Assembly: GCA_031376885.1 (NCBI GenBank)
Contig: JANMEL010000127.1
Coordinates: forward strand, 1-23,834
Length of the DNA stretch: 23,834 nt
Origin: Chamaesiphon sp031376885
Lineage (GTDB): Bacteria; Cyanobacteriota; Cyanobacteriia; Cyanobacteriales; Chamaesiphonaceae
Reading direction: 5' to 3'
The notes below the pieces were generated by a model. It did not search any database and was not told where the DNA came from. It saw only the letters and a list, made by a program, of their open reading frames with translations. The stretch's first letter is position 1, and each line of letters starts with the position of its first letter. The translations under genes and the position numbers were made by a program. This document shows, piece by piece, positions 14,719 to 23,046 of the stretch.

Positions 14719-16727
14719 TTAATCATCTCTAATAATTCGGCTTCGGAAATAATTTTAATCCCTAGCTTCTCCGCTTTGGCTAGTTTCGATCCAGCTTTCT
14801 CGCCTGCGACTAAATAATTAGTCTTTGCACTAATCGAATCGCTCATTTTACCGCCATGCTGCTGAATCAAATCTTTAGCTTCATCACGTTTGAGAGTTGG
14901 TAAAGTTCCCGTGACGACGAAAGTTCGATCGGTAAATATACCTGGAGTAGCATCAGCATCTAATTCTACTCGCTCTTGCTCCAACTGCAATCCAGCGGCT
15001 TTTAACCTGCCGATTAGCTGGATATTCTCAGGCTGTTTGAACCAACTACTCACAGATTGAGCAGTCTCAAAACCCACCCCGTAAATACCTTCCATTTGAG
15101 CGGTAGTAGCTTGAGCAAGTAGATCGATCGAGGGAAACTTATCCGTCAATATGTTAGCACCATTATTCCCAATTTGACGAATCCCCAAACCATATAATAC
15201 CCTAGCCCAAGGTCTAGATTTTGACGACTCGATCGCCTCAATAGTTTTGCTCGCCGATTTCTCGCCCATCCGCTCCAATGTCATCAATTTCTCGATCGTC
15301 AAATCGTATAAATCTGCAACAGAATTAATAAATGAACGATCGACTAATTGCTCCACCAATTTCTCGCCCACACCATTAATATCCAACGCATCTCTACTCA
15401 CCCAATGCACGATTGCACCCTTGAGCATCGCCGCACAATGAGGATTGATACACCGCATCACCGCCTCACTCTCTAGCTTAACGACTACAGAATCGCATAC
15501 AGGGCAATTACTGGGCATTTTAAAGACTAAACTCCCCAAAGGGCGCAATTCCGTCAACACCCGCACGATTTCGGGGATAATTTCCCCCGCCTTACGGACG
15601 ATTACAGTATCACCGATTCTAATATCCAACTGAGCGATGCGATCGCCATTATGGAGCGTTGCCCGCTGAACTGTAGTTCCTGCCAATTGTACTGGTTCGA
15701 GGTGCGCCAAGGGCGTAATTGCCCCCGTACGTCCAACATTTACAACGATATCCAATACCTTCGTCGGGGCTTCCTCCGCCGCATACTTCAAAGCTACTGC
15801 CCAACGGGGAAATTTATTCGTAAAGCCTAATTCTCGTTGCAAAGAGCGTGAATTGATTTTTACCACAACTCCATCAGTCATATAGGCTAAATCTAACCGC
15901 TCGGTATTCCAGCGATCGTAATAAGCACCCACCGCCACTAAATCGGCGCACAATGCCATATGCGGATTGACTTTAAACCCCATTTGTTGGAGCAATTCGA
16001 GGGATTCCCAATGTTTATTGAGACTATTTTCATCGGGGAGATGGAGAGTATAGGCAAAGAAATCTAATTTTCGTCGAGCCACCATTTTGGGATCCAATTG
16101 TCGCAAAGCACCCGCCGCCGCATTGCGGGGATTTGCTAATAGTTGTTCTCCTGTTTGTTGACGCTCTTGATTGAGTTGTTCAAATACAGCTAATGGTAAG
16201 AATGCCTCGCCGCGAACTTCAACTAATGGGGGTGGATTGTCAATCTTTAATTTGAGCGGAATCGATCGAATGGTTTTCACATTCTGCGTAATATCTTCCC
16301 CCGTATCCCCATCGCCACGAGTCGCCCCTCGCACTAATAAACCATCTACATATGTCAGCGCGATCGCCGAACCATCGATCTTCAATTCACACACATATTC
16401 AGCACTATCCTTTCGCCCTACATGCCGTTGCCAACCCTGTTCCCATTTGCCAAATTCTACCAGATCGAAGGCATTTTCTAGACTATATAAAGAGATATTA
16501 TGCCGAACAGAATTAAACCCCGCAGCAGGGCGTTCTCCGATTCTTTGGGTTGGACTATCTGAAGTAATTAGATCGGGATATTCAGTCTCCAATTCTTGCA
16601 ACTGGCGATACAATCGATCGTATACCGCATCTTCCATCGTCGGATTGTCCAAAACATAGTAAGCATAACTAGCTGACTGAAGTTTTGTTCTCAGTTGTTG
16701 AATCTGGGTGCGAATTTCAGGAGTCAT
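14703..16727 (-). CDS. ligA: NAD-dependent DNA ligase
   Basis: Seals nicks in DNA using NAD+, essential in replication and repair. All domains of LigA are present in 674 aa (E. coli LigA is 671): the N-terminal NAD-binding Ia domain (YYVLDNPTMEDAVYDRLYRQL), adenylation domain with Lys116 in ELKIDGSAIALTY, OB fold (VGRTGAITPLAHLEPV), a Cys4 zinc finger (Cys408, Cys411, Cys426, Cys431), helix-hairpin-helix repeats (about 440-580), and a C-terminal BRCT domain (FTDRTFVVTGTLPTLKRDEA). Start is the ATG at 16727, matching the family; no clear Shine-Dalgarno. The last residues, LINN and stop, are encoded by an AT-rich heptad array. It lies 73 bp after ygfZ on the same strand, and an array separates them too. 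Confidence 0.98.
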   Translation of the reverse strand: MTPEIRTQIQQLRTKLQSASYAYYVLDNPTMEDAVYDRLYRQLQELETEYPDLITSDSPTQRIGERPAAGFNSVRHNISLYSLENAFDLVEFGKWEQGWQRHVGRKDSAEYVCELKIDGSAIALTYVDGLLVRGATRGDGDTGEDITQNVKTIRSIPLKLKIDNPPPLVEVRGEAFLPLAVFEQLNQERQQTGEQLLANPRNAAAGALRQLDPKMVARRKLDFFAYTLHLPDENSLNKHWESLELLQQMGFKVNPHMALCADLVAVGAYYDRWNTERLDLAYMTDGVVVKINSRSLQRELGFTNKFPRWAVALKYAAEEAPTKVLDIVVNVGRTGAITPLAHLEPVQLAGTTVQRATLHNGDRIAQLDIRIGDTVIVRKAGEIIPEIVRVLTELRPLGSLVFKMPSNCPVCDSVVVKLESEAVMRCINPHCAAMLKGAIVHWVSRDALDINGVGEKLVEQLVDRSFINSVADLYDLTIEKLMTLERMGEKSASKTIEAIESSKSRPWARVLYGLGIRQIGNNGANILTDKFPSIDLLAQATTAQMEGIYGVGFETAQSVSSWFKQPENIQLIGRLKAAGLQLEQERVELDADATPGIFTDRTFVVTGTLPTLKRDEAKDLIQQHGGKMSDSISAKTNYLVAGEKAGSKLAKAEKLGIKIISEAELLEMIKLINN

Positions 16728-16777
16728 AATTATGGGTTGTATTAAAAAATAAAAAACTCAGGTACTTCTCTAAACTT

Positions 16778-16805
16778 AATTATTAATTATCAATTATTAA
16801 TTAAC
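16778..16805. repeat. AT-rich heptad array overlapping the ygfZ stop
   Basis: Four 7-mers: AATTATT, AATTATC, AATTATT, AATTAAC. The ygfZ stop codon (16801-16803) is inside the last unit. It is closely related to the array at 14684-14718, so ligA is bracketed by two copies of the same kind of array. Confidence 0.8.
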
Positions 16806-17856
16806 TCGGATAGTCATGTCGAACAAAAGGTAGATCGATAATTTCTCCATCTACATTGTCGATCGATACTTTCAAGCCTACTCCCCCAACCTTCGATCGA
16901 ACATAAGCTAATCCGATTGCCCCTGCATCAGTTGCAGTACAACTAGTTAAAATGCCCACCTTTTCACCATCAATGGTTAATGGAGTACCAACAGGCATAG
17001 ATACAGCCAATTTAATTCCCCACAAATACTGTTTGACACCCTGATAAGTATTGAGTCTAGCGATCGTTTCTTGACCGATATAACAGCCCTTATCAAAAGA
17101 GATCGTGTTCCACAAACCCACTTCTAAGGGGTTATAATCCTCTGTTAGTTCGGCATCGGGTTTTGGTCTACCTTGTTGAATTCGGAGGACTTCCCAGGCA
17201 TTTTCGCCCAGAGGAATTGCACCCAATTCTGTTAATTGTTGCCATATCCCAGCAGCTCGATCTCGATCGCAAATTAATTGATATCCAACTAAACCTAATT
17301 CAGTGCCGATAATAATTCGAGTTTCGATCCCACCGATCGAATCTAGTCGGTGAGAAAATAGCGGCAGATCCGCCAAACCTTCACAACCCAATTGATTTAA
17401 TATCCGCTCACTTTCTGCACCCATCAACGTAAAACTAGCCATGCGATCGGTCAAATCTACCAGCGTTACTCGATCGGCAAAAAAGATATAGCGATCGAGC
17501 CAATCAAATAAATACTTCCGTCGATTAGGCGATACAATTAATAGTACTTCATCATCTAAAATCAATCCAGTAGCTAGATCGATCGTCCTCGCCGTCGAAG
17601 TCACAAATACAGTATCACAACCTTCCCCAGATTTGCGACTTTCAAAATTCCCAGTACTTTGATTGTGCAAAAATCGCAACCGATCTCGATCGCCAACCAA
17701 AATCTTCCCCCAATGTGACCGATCGTAAATTGCTACACTCGAACGCGCAGCTTCTAAGGCGATCGAATCATTGCCAAAAGTCAAAGGCACCTTTCCATCA
17801 GGATCGAAAATCGCCCCCCGATCGATCTGAATTGCTGATAAGTCGATCGAAATCAT
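16801..17856 (-). CDS. ygfZ: folate-binding protein YgfZ (GcvT-like)
   Basis: 351 aa tetrahydrofolate-binding protein of the YgfZ/Iba57/COG0354 group, related to the T protein of the glycine cleavage system, and needed for assembly or repair of certain iron-sulphur enzymes. The defining motif KGCYIGQE is at 256-263 from the ATG at 17856. Other GcvT-fold features are LRFLHNQSTGNF near the N-terminus and the C-terminal beta region VGILTSCTATDAGAIGLAYV. The frame also offers TTG (17871) and GTG (17868) starts five and four codons upstream; the ATG is preferred because the conserved N-terminus follows directly, and GGTG would then serve as a weak ribosome-binding site. It precedes ligA, 73 bp apart. 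Confidence 0.9.
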   Translation of the reverse strand: MISIDLSAIQIDRGAIFDPDGKVPLTFGNDSIALEAARSSVAIYDRSHWGKILVGDRDRLRFLHNQSTGNFESRKSGEGCDTVFVTSTARTIDLATGLILDDEVLLIVSPNRRKYLFDWLDRYIFFADRVTLVDLTDRMASFTLMGAESERILNQLGCEGLADLPLFSHRLDSIGGIETRIIIGTELGLVGYQLICDRDRAAGIWQQLTELGAIPLGENAWEVLRIQQGRPKPDAELTEDYNPLEVGLWNTISFDKGCYIGQETIARLNTYQGVKQYLWGIKLAVSMPVGTPLTIDGEKVGILTSCTATDAGAIGLAYVRSKVGGVGLKVSIDNVDGEIIDLPFVRHDYPS

Positions 17857-17918
17857 ATATATTTTCACCAATTAGATATTATTAATTTAAACATATAAAC
17901 TAGTCCCAACGGCACAAC

Positions 17919-18302
17919 TTATTGAGGTAGACTAGCAAAAATACTCGCAACTACTCCCTCGGCTTTATCATCCAACCGTTGCCAATCCACATCCCTGGCC
18001 GCTAGATCGATTAGACTGGTGTCTACTGCCACTACTCGAGATTCTCGCTCGCCACTACTACCATCATAACCCTGAAAGCACACCCGATAGCATAAATCCC
18101 AAATCTCAAATTTTACCTGACGATCGTTCGATTGTAGACAAAGATAATGAGTCGGGTGGGGAATTTCCGCTTCGATATAACTAGCTTCCCAACTAGAAAC
18201 ATCCGAATATTGGCGAATGAGATCGATAATGCGAATATAAATCGGCTGCATCAAAAACTCCGCTTGTTCCCAAGCTAATTCATCAGTAAATTTAGGAATC
18301 AT
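17919..18302 (-). CDS. small conserved protein of unknown function
   Basis: About 127 aa from the ATG at 18302; the frame remains open to 18380, but the extra 26 residues look less conserved and I take MIPKFTDELAWEQAEFLMQP as the natural N-terminus, which resembles small cyanobacterial proteins I have seen without a function. It is soluble, with no signal peptide, and rich in Trp, Tyr and acidic residues. It is divergent from ycf33 (start 18441). It lies 60 bp upstream of ygfZ on the same strand, so the two might be co-transcribed. No motif points to an activity. Confidence 0.7.
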   Translation of the reverse strand: MIPKFTDELAWEQAEFLMQPIYIRIIDLIRQYSDVSSWEASYIEAEIPHPTHYLCLQSNDRQVKFEIWDLCYRVCFQGYDGSSGERESRVVAVDTSLIDLAARDVDWQRLDDKAEGVVASIFASLPQ

Positions 18303-18440
18303 GTTTAAAATTTCTGGCGATCGCCAACAGAGGCTGGTTGAAAAAAGCGCAGATATCCTCAGTTTGTCGATCTGAGTCACTACTAAGGTCGATTTTAGGT
18401 TAGAATATCAATCGGTAGCTAGTATAATTAAAAAATTATA

Positions 18441-18650
18441 ATGTTTGGTGACTTTTTGGAGAATGTGGGGCGTTACCCGCGCTACTTTATTTCAATTATC
18501 CTGGGGATCTTTATCTCCACCTTTAGCTGGCTCGAACCACTTTTAAAGCGTCCAATTACAGCCGTAGCGGTAGTTGGCTTTGCCGTCGGGACGATAGTTA
18601 CAGTGGCATTGACCCTGAAAGCCATGCTGGGCTTTACACCCATGACCTAG
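18441..18650 (+). CDS. ycf33: DUF751/Ycf33 family membrane protein
   Basis: 69 aa with two predicted transmembrane helices: about 15-30 (YFISIILGIFISTFSW) and 38-60 (PITAVAVVGFAVGTIVTVAL). The N-terminal FLENVGRYPRYFIS segment and the overall length match the Ycf33 family, found in cyanobacteria and in some algal plastid genomes, with no settled function. It is 46 bp upstream of rbfA on the same strand, so the two are likely co-transcribed; this pairing is one I recall in other cyanobacteria. Confidence 0.85.
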   Translation: MFGDFLENVGRYPRYFISIILGIFISTFSWLEPLLKRPITAVAVVGFAVGTIVTVALTLKAMLGFTPMT

Positions 18651-18696
18651 ATTTGAGATTATTTTCCCCATCAACTAGTTTGAAGCTAAAAGAATT

Positions 18697-19116
18697 ATGG
18701 CTAACGATCGTCGGGTATCGCGTGTTGCAGAATTAATCAGACGCGAAGTCTCTCAGATGATCCTCTCCGATATTAAAGACGATCGGGTAGGGGCGGGAAT
18801 GGTGAGCGTCACGGCAGTAGATGTGGCTGGAGATCTTCAGCATACCAAGATTTTTGTCAGCATCTATGGTAGCGATGAAGCCCGCGCGGAGACAATGGAA
18901 GGACTCAAATCGGTGACAGGATATGTGCGTAGCGAACTCGGTAAACGGGTGCGGCTACGACGTACGCCTACAGTATTGTTTGTCGAGGATAAATCATTCG
19001 ATCGAGCAACTCATGTCATCTCCCTGATTAATAAAATAAGTCAAGATCGAGCTGACTCACCGCTAGATCCAGACACAGAATTAGAATTTGTACCCAGTGC
19101 CGCACCAGAAGATTAG
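18697..19116 (+). CDS. rbfA: 30S ribosome-binding factor A
   Basis: 139 aa, a KH-like ribosome maturation factor that binds the 30S subunit during late 16S rRNA processing and helps cold growth. Recognised from the N-terminal RVAELIRREVSQMILSDIKDDRV, the central strands MVSVTAVDVAGDLQHTKIFVSIYG, and GYVRSELGKRVRLRRTPTVLFVEDKSFDRA. Start is the ATG at 18697. The C-terminus has an acidic tail (DSPLDPDTELEFVPSAAPED) beyond the fold, as in several cyanobacterial versions. It is second in a two-gene unit with ycf33. It faces ugd tail to tail, with a fold-back repeat between. Confidence 0.96.
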   Translation: MANDRRVSRVAELIRREVSQMILSDIKDDRVGAGMVSVTAVDVAGDLQHTKIFVSIYGSDEARAETMEGLKSVTGYVRSELGKRVRLRRTPTVLFVEDKSFDRATHVISLINKISQDRADSPLDPDTELEFVPSAAPED

Positions 19117-19170
19117 TCTCGATGGTCAGTTTTCAGTATTTCAGTTCGCAAAATGTCGCTAGATGAACTC

Positions 19171-19264
19171 AGGGCGGGCACAAGGCAACTGGGCGGGTGA
19201 CCCGATTCGTGACACGCCCCTACGCAATTAATCTGTAAGGGCGTGGTCTTCTTGTGCCCGCCCT
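19171..19264. repeat. fold-back repeat between rbfA and ugd
   Basis: Outer arms AGGGCGGGCACAAG (19171-19184) and CTTGTGCCCGCCCT (19251-19264) are perfectly complementary. Inner arms CACGCCCCTAC (19213-19223) and GTAAGGGCGTG (19235-19245) pair with one mismatch. A segment at 19185-19212 without a counterpart sits in the left half. Same family as the element at 23786-23834. Lying between convergent genes, it may end both transcripts. Confidence 0.85.
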
Positions 19265-19286
19265 GTTCTAATTCACCAGCCAATCT

Positions 19287-20693
19287 TTATCGCCCCATAC
19301 CAATATATTGAAAATCGATCGAACTCAACAACTCGGCATCTAGAAAATTACGGCCATCTAATATTATTTTACCCTTCATTAGTTTACCAATCTCTCGATC
19401 TGGCATATTTTTAAATTCTGGCCATTCTGTAACTAATATTAACGCATCGCAACCATCAGCTAGAGAATGAAGATCTGGTTCGATCGATACACCCTCGATT
19501 TCTGTATTTTCTAGTTTAGATATCAGCGGATCGTAGGCTTTGACTTTAGCACCCAATCGATTCAATTCCTTAATCAAATCTAGAGCTGGAGCATCGCGCA
19601 TATCGTCGGTATCTGGTTTGAAAGTTAGCCCTAATAAACCGATTGTTTTGCCTTTGAGAATCTTTAGTGCATGTTGCAATTTATCGATGACAACTAATCG
19701 TTGACGTTTATTGACAGCAATTGTCGCTGTTAATAACTGCGCGTCATAACCATAATCTTCTGCTGTTGTCAATAATGCCGAAACATCTTTGGGAAAACAC
19801 GATCCACCCCAACCAATTCCAGCATTGAGAAACTTACCACCAATCCGTGAATCTAGACCAATTCCTTTAGCTACTTGAGTGATATCTGCACCCACTCGAT
19901 CGCAGATATTCGCTACTTCATTAATAAAACTAATTTTGGTGGCTAAAAAAGCATTTGCGGCATATTTAATCATTTCCGCAGAACCTAGATCGGTAGTTAA
20001 TACTGGAACTGGGGGCTGATTTTTGTGCTCGGAATATTCTCGATCGACAATTGGCGCATATAATTTTTGCATCAATTCGATCGCATCTTGACTACTACTA
20101 CCCAATACGATTCGATCGGGATTAAATGTATCATAAATTGCTGAACCCTCACGCAAAAATTCGGGATTACTTACTACATCAAATCGAATATTTTCACTAT
20201 CCTTGTTTTGCTCGGTGAGCGGAGCCGAACCGACCAAAGTCGAACCGACTAAAACTGGTTGTTTACTGCGTTGTGCGATCCCATCAATCACCAGCATTTT
20301 GACCCAATCACCAGAGCCGATCGGCACTGTAGACTTATTAACTATCACCTTATAACCACCATTGAGATGTGCGCCAATTCCTTTGGCTACCGCTTCGACA
20401 TAACGGGTGTCGCTAGAGCCATTTGGGAGCGGTGGTGTACCGACAGCAATGAATAAAATCTCCCCATGTTTTACACCCATACCGAGATCTGTCGAAAACT
20501 GAATTTTATCATTAGCGATCGCTTCAGTCATCAATTCAGATAAACCTGGTTCAAAGATGGGTGATTCCCCAGACTGCATCAGGCGAACTTTTTCTTCATT
20601 ATTGTCGATACAGACAACATCATGGCCAATTTTCGCCAGACAAACACCCGTTACCAAGCCCACATAACCAGTCCCAATTACACAAACACGCAT
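19287..20693 (-). CDS. ugd: UDP-glucose 6-dehydrogenase
   Basis: Oxidises UDP-glucose to UDP-glucuronate with two NAD+. Numbering from the ATG at 20693, 468 aa: Rossmann motif GTGYVGL at 7-13, NKSTVPIGSGD in the first domain, FDVVSNPEFLREGSAIYDTFNPDRIVLG, the central KYAANAFLATKISFINEVANIC helix, and catalytic Cys299 in GIGWGGSCFPKD. The C-terminal UDP-binding domain has LGLTFKPDTDDMRDAPAL. ATG 20693 is preferred over TTG 20702 because GGAGG stands nine bases upstream. Odd point: LVGST LVGSA at about 148-157 comes from a 15-bp tandem duplication (20227-20256), within a loop that is variable among homologues. It follows the UXS gene by 45 bp on the same strand. Confidence 0.95.
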   Translation of the reverse strand: MRVCVIGTGYVGLVTGVCLAKIGHDVVCIDNNEEKVRLMQSGESPIFEPGLSELMTEAIANDKIQFSTDLGMGVKHGEILFIAVGTPPLPNGSSDTRYVEAVAKGIGAHLNGGYKVIVNKSTVPIGSGDWVKMLVIDGIAQRSKQPVLVGSTLVGSAPLTEQNKDSENIRFDVVSNPEFLREGSAIYDTFNPDRIVLGSSSQDAIELMQKLYAPIVDREYSEHKNQPPVPVLTTDLGSAEMIKYAANAFLATKISFINEVANICDRVGADITQVAKGIGLDSRIGGKFLNAGIGWGGSCFPKDVSALLTTAEDYGYDAQLLTATIAVNKRQRLVVIDKLQHALKILKGKTIGLLGLTFKPDTDDMRDAPALDLIKELNRLGAKVKAYDPLISKLENTEIEGVSIEPDLHSLADGCDALILVTEWPEFKNMPDREIGKLMKGKIILDGRNFLDAELLSSIDFQYIGMGR

Positions 20694-20738
20694 CAGAATC
20701 AACCTCCAATATTATTATGCCAATTAATTAATATAGAT

Positions 20739-21680
20739 CTAAACTTTCAGCCGATCTTCTCTGCGCTGTTTGAAATAATCGATCGTTGACTTCAAACCTT
20801 CGTTCAAATTCACAGTTGGCTCCCAACCCAAGAGACTTGTTGCTTTGGTAATATCTGGACGACGACGACGAGGATCGTCTGAGGGTAAGGGTTTGAAAAT
20901 TATTTCTGAGTCTGGATTAATCATCGATTGAATCGCCGCCGCTAGTTGGGCGATCGTATATTCCTCTGGATTGCCGATATTGACTGGATAACTATATTCA
21001 CTATTCATCAACTTGACAAATCCAGTAATCAAGTCTGATACATAACAAAAACTCCTAGTCTGGTCGCCATCGCCATAGATAGTGAGGGGATTTCCTTCCA
21101 AAGCCTGTACGATAAAATTGCTAACTACTCTGCCATCATTTTCCAACATTCTGGGGCCATAAGTATTAAAAATTCGCACTACTCTGACCTCCAAATCGTG
21201 CTGACGATGATAGTCATAAGTCAAAGTTTCAGCGATCCGTTTGCCCTCATCATAACAAGCTCTAATGCCGATCGGATTGACATTTCCCCAATAATCTTCT
21301 CGCTGCGGATGGACATCTGGATCTCCATATACCTCACTAGTTGAAGCTAGAAAAAATCTCGCCTTGATGCGTTTTGCCAATCCCAACATATTCATCGTAC
21401 CGATGACACTAGTTTTGACTGTTTTGATCGGATTATATTGGTAATGGATGGGAGAAGCCGGACAAGCTAAATGATAAATTTGGTCTACTTCCAATCTAAT
21501 TGGTTCGGTGATGTCATGACGAATGAATTCAAAATTTGGATGGTTAAACCATTTGAGAATATTTTGTTTATTTCCCGTGTACAAATTGTCCAAGCAAATC
21601 ACATCATCGCCATTGTTCATCAATCGATCGACCAAATGTGACCCCAGAAATCCCGCACCACCCGTCACCAGTATTCGCAT
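20739..21680 (-). CDS. UDP-glucuronate decarboxylase (UDP-xylose synthase)
   Basis: 313 aa short-chain dehydrogenase-type enzyme that converts UDP-glucuronate to UDP-xylose. Seen: Rossmann GGAGFLGSHL at 7-16, the UXS segment HLACPASPIHYQYNPIKT (70-87), catalytic STSEVYGDP with Ser115 and Glu116, YDEGKR giving the YxxxK pair Tyr143/Lys147, and the C-terminal RRRRPDITKA typical of this family. The substrate of this enzyme is the product of the Ugd gene 45 bp downstream, so the pair forms a short nucleotide-sugar pathway. dTDP-glucose dehydratase is a less likely alternative because of the ACPASP and YWGNVNPIG segments. Start is the ATG at 21680. Confidence 0.92.
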   Translation of the reverse strand: MRILVTGGAGFLGSHLVDRLMNNGDDVICLDNLYTGNKQNILKWFNHPNFEFIRHDITEPIRLEVDQIYHLACPASPIHYQYNPIKTVKTSVIGTMNMLGLAKRIKARFFLASTSEVYGDPDVHPQREDYWGNVNPIGIRACYDEGKRIAETLTYDYHRQHDLEVRVVRIFNTYGPRMLENDGRVVSNFIVQALEGNPLTIYGDGDQTRSFCYVSDLITGFVKLMNSEYSYPVNIGNPEEYTIAQLAAAIQSMINPDSEIIFKPLPSDDPRRRRPDITKATSLLGWEPTVNLNEGLKSTIDYFKQRREDRLKV

Positions 21681-21843
21681 ATTGTTGTTAAAAACTTAGT
21701 TAACTTGTCAGTTTACTCTAATCTGATGCTGCCGATCGATCCAGAGATCCAGCCATTACTCGCCATCGGAGCGAACCCACACCAATTCAGCGTACCCAAT
21801 CAAGCCGCAATAATACTCAATGCCCATATTTCGATCGACAGAT

Positions 21844-22752
21844 TTATGGAGTGTCAACTTTCCCCACTCGAATCGGTGGAATTCCTGCCAAATCCAGAAT
21901 CTGCGGAATCAAATCTTCCCGTTTTACTGCCATCATGTGGACACCCTGACATAGCTGGCTGGCTAACTTGACTTGTTCGGCAGCAATTTTTATTCCTTCT
22001 AAGAGAGGTTCCTTCGCCTGTGCCAAGCGATCGATCGTATATTGAGGGATATCAACTCCAGGTACATTTCGGTTGATAAATTCGGCATTTTTGGCGGACT
22101 TGAGGAGAAAGATGCCCGCGAGAATCGGCTTGTTGTAATTTACGGCGATTCGATCCATGAATTTCGCCAGCAGATCGAAGTCTGAAATTAGCTGACTCTG
22201 AAAAAATTGGGCACCCGCCGTTACTTTCCGATCGAATCTGCTCTGTAATCCCGACCAGCTCTTGGATTGAGGGTCTACAGCCGCTCCAGCAAATAGGGTC
22301 GTCGCGCCATCGGGTAGAGGTTTGTCGTTCCCATCCAAGCCATGATTGAGTTTATCAACCAACGCCAGCAATCTGACTGATTCCAGGTCAAATACTGCCT
22401 TGGCTTTGGGATAATCCCCCGCTGTCATCGGATCTCCTGTCAGTGCCAAAACATTGTGAATACCCAGAGCGTGAGCACCCAATAAGTCACCCTGAAGCCC
22501 GATCCGATTGCGATCGCGACAGGCAAATTGACAAATTGGTTCGATGCCATGTTTCATCAAAATTACCGCTGCGGGCAAGGGCGACATCCGCATCACCGCC
22601 CGACTTCCATCGGTAATATTCACCGCATGAACTCTACCTTTGAGGCTGCTCGCCATCTCTACCATGTGGCTGACATCCCCACCCTTGGGCGGTGCAACTT
22701 CAGCCGTAATCAAAAACTCACCACCAACAACAGCTCGGCGAAAATCATCCAT
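21844..22752 (-). CDS. metF: methylenetetrahydrofolate reductase
   Basis: 302 aa TIM-barrel flavoprotein family that reduces 5,10-methylene-THF to 5-methyl-THF, feeding methionine synthesis. Recognised by FLITAEVAPPKGGD (the conserved glutamate near strand 1), NITDGSRAVMRMSPL, GIEPICQFACRDRNRIGLQGDLLGAHALGI and NVLALTGDP. The C-terminal half has TAGAQFFQSQLISDFD and the IPQYTIDRL segment. The ATG at 22752 is used; GTG at 22758 would add two residues. It lies 163 bp upstream of UXS on the same strand, a gap in which I see no gene. The form without the eukaryotic C-terminal regulatory domain is normal for bacteria. Assignment to the family is firm; which folate donor pairs with it is not shown. 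Confidence 0.88.
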   Translation of the reverse strand: MDDFRRAVVGGEFLITAEVAPPKGGDVSHMVEMASSLKGRVHAVNITDGSRAVMRMSPLPAAVILMKHGIEPICQFACRDRNRIGLQGDLLGAHALGIHNVLALTGDPMTAGDYPKAKAVFDLESVRLLALVDKLNHGLDGNDKPLPDGATTLFAGAAVDPQSKSWSGLQSRFDRKVTAGAQFFQSQLISDFDLLAKFMDRIAVNYNKPILAGIFLLKSAKNAEFINRNVPGVDIPQYTIDRLAQAKEPLLEGIKIAAEQVKLASQLCQGVHMMAVKREDLIPQILDLAGIPPIRVGKVDTP

Positions 22753-22874
22753 TGTCACACTATAATTCTATATTTTATATGATACCGGAGTGGGGACAAT
22801 ACGGTTTGGTTAAGGATTACTCCTTTGTTCCCCGACAGTGGAGCACACCAAGCAGCGAGACAAGACAGTATAGC

Positions 22875-22931
22875 AACCGCCAGGGCGGTTAGGACAGATG
22901 TAGACGCTTCCGCTCTGGCGGAGGCTACGCC
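22875..22931. repeat. palindromic repeat cluster in the metF promoter gap
   Basis: AACCGCC-AG-GGCGGTT (22875-22890) is a perfect 7-bp stem. Next comes GCTTCCGC-TCTG-GCGGAGGC (about 22906-22925), followed by TACGCC. Elements ending in GGAGGCTACGCC are common short dispersed repeats in cyanobacteria. The rest of the 288-bp gap 22759-23046 holds the heptad array and the left direct repeat, and no gene. Confidence 0.6.
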
Positions 22932-22962
22932 AACAAACCATTAGTGCTTCAGCTTTCCCAAA

Positions 22963-22993
22963 CTGACCCCTGACCCCTGACCTCTGACCCCTG
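22963..22993. repeat. heptanucleotide array (CTGACCC)n
   Basis: Units CTGACCC, CTGACCC, CTGACCT, CTGACCC, then a partial CTG. It ends three bases before the left 29-bp direct repeat of the toxin-antitoxin cassette. Same 7-bp period as the other arrays in the window. Confidence 0.85.
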
Positions 22994-22996
22994 CTA

Positions 22997-23025
22997 TACT
23001 AAAATATTACTAATTAGCGTAAATC
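22997..23025. repeat. left 29-bp direct repeat flanking the toxin-antitoxin module
   Basis: Begins TACTAAAATATTA and continues TAATTAGCGTA. It matches 23749-23777 at 27 of 29 positions in the same orientation, 752 bp away. The toxin stop is 22 bp inside this copy. Confidence 0.85.
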
Positions 23026-23046
23026 TGGATTATTTTGGAGCTTTTT

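Noticed and set aside
16171..16659. 162-residue plus-strand reading frame
   Set aside because: Fully antisense to the adenylation domain of ligA, whose conservation explains the open frame.
21705..21971. 88-residue plus-strand reading frame
   Set aside because: Its second half is antisense to the well-conserved C-terminus of metF, and its sequence resembles no protein I know; most likely chance.
141..22993. Heptad arrays as CRISPR arrays
   Set aside because: Units are 7 bp with no spacers, and no cas gene is present.
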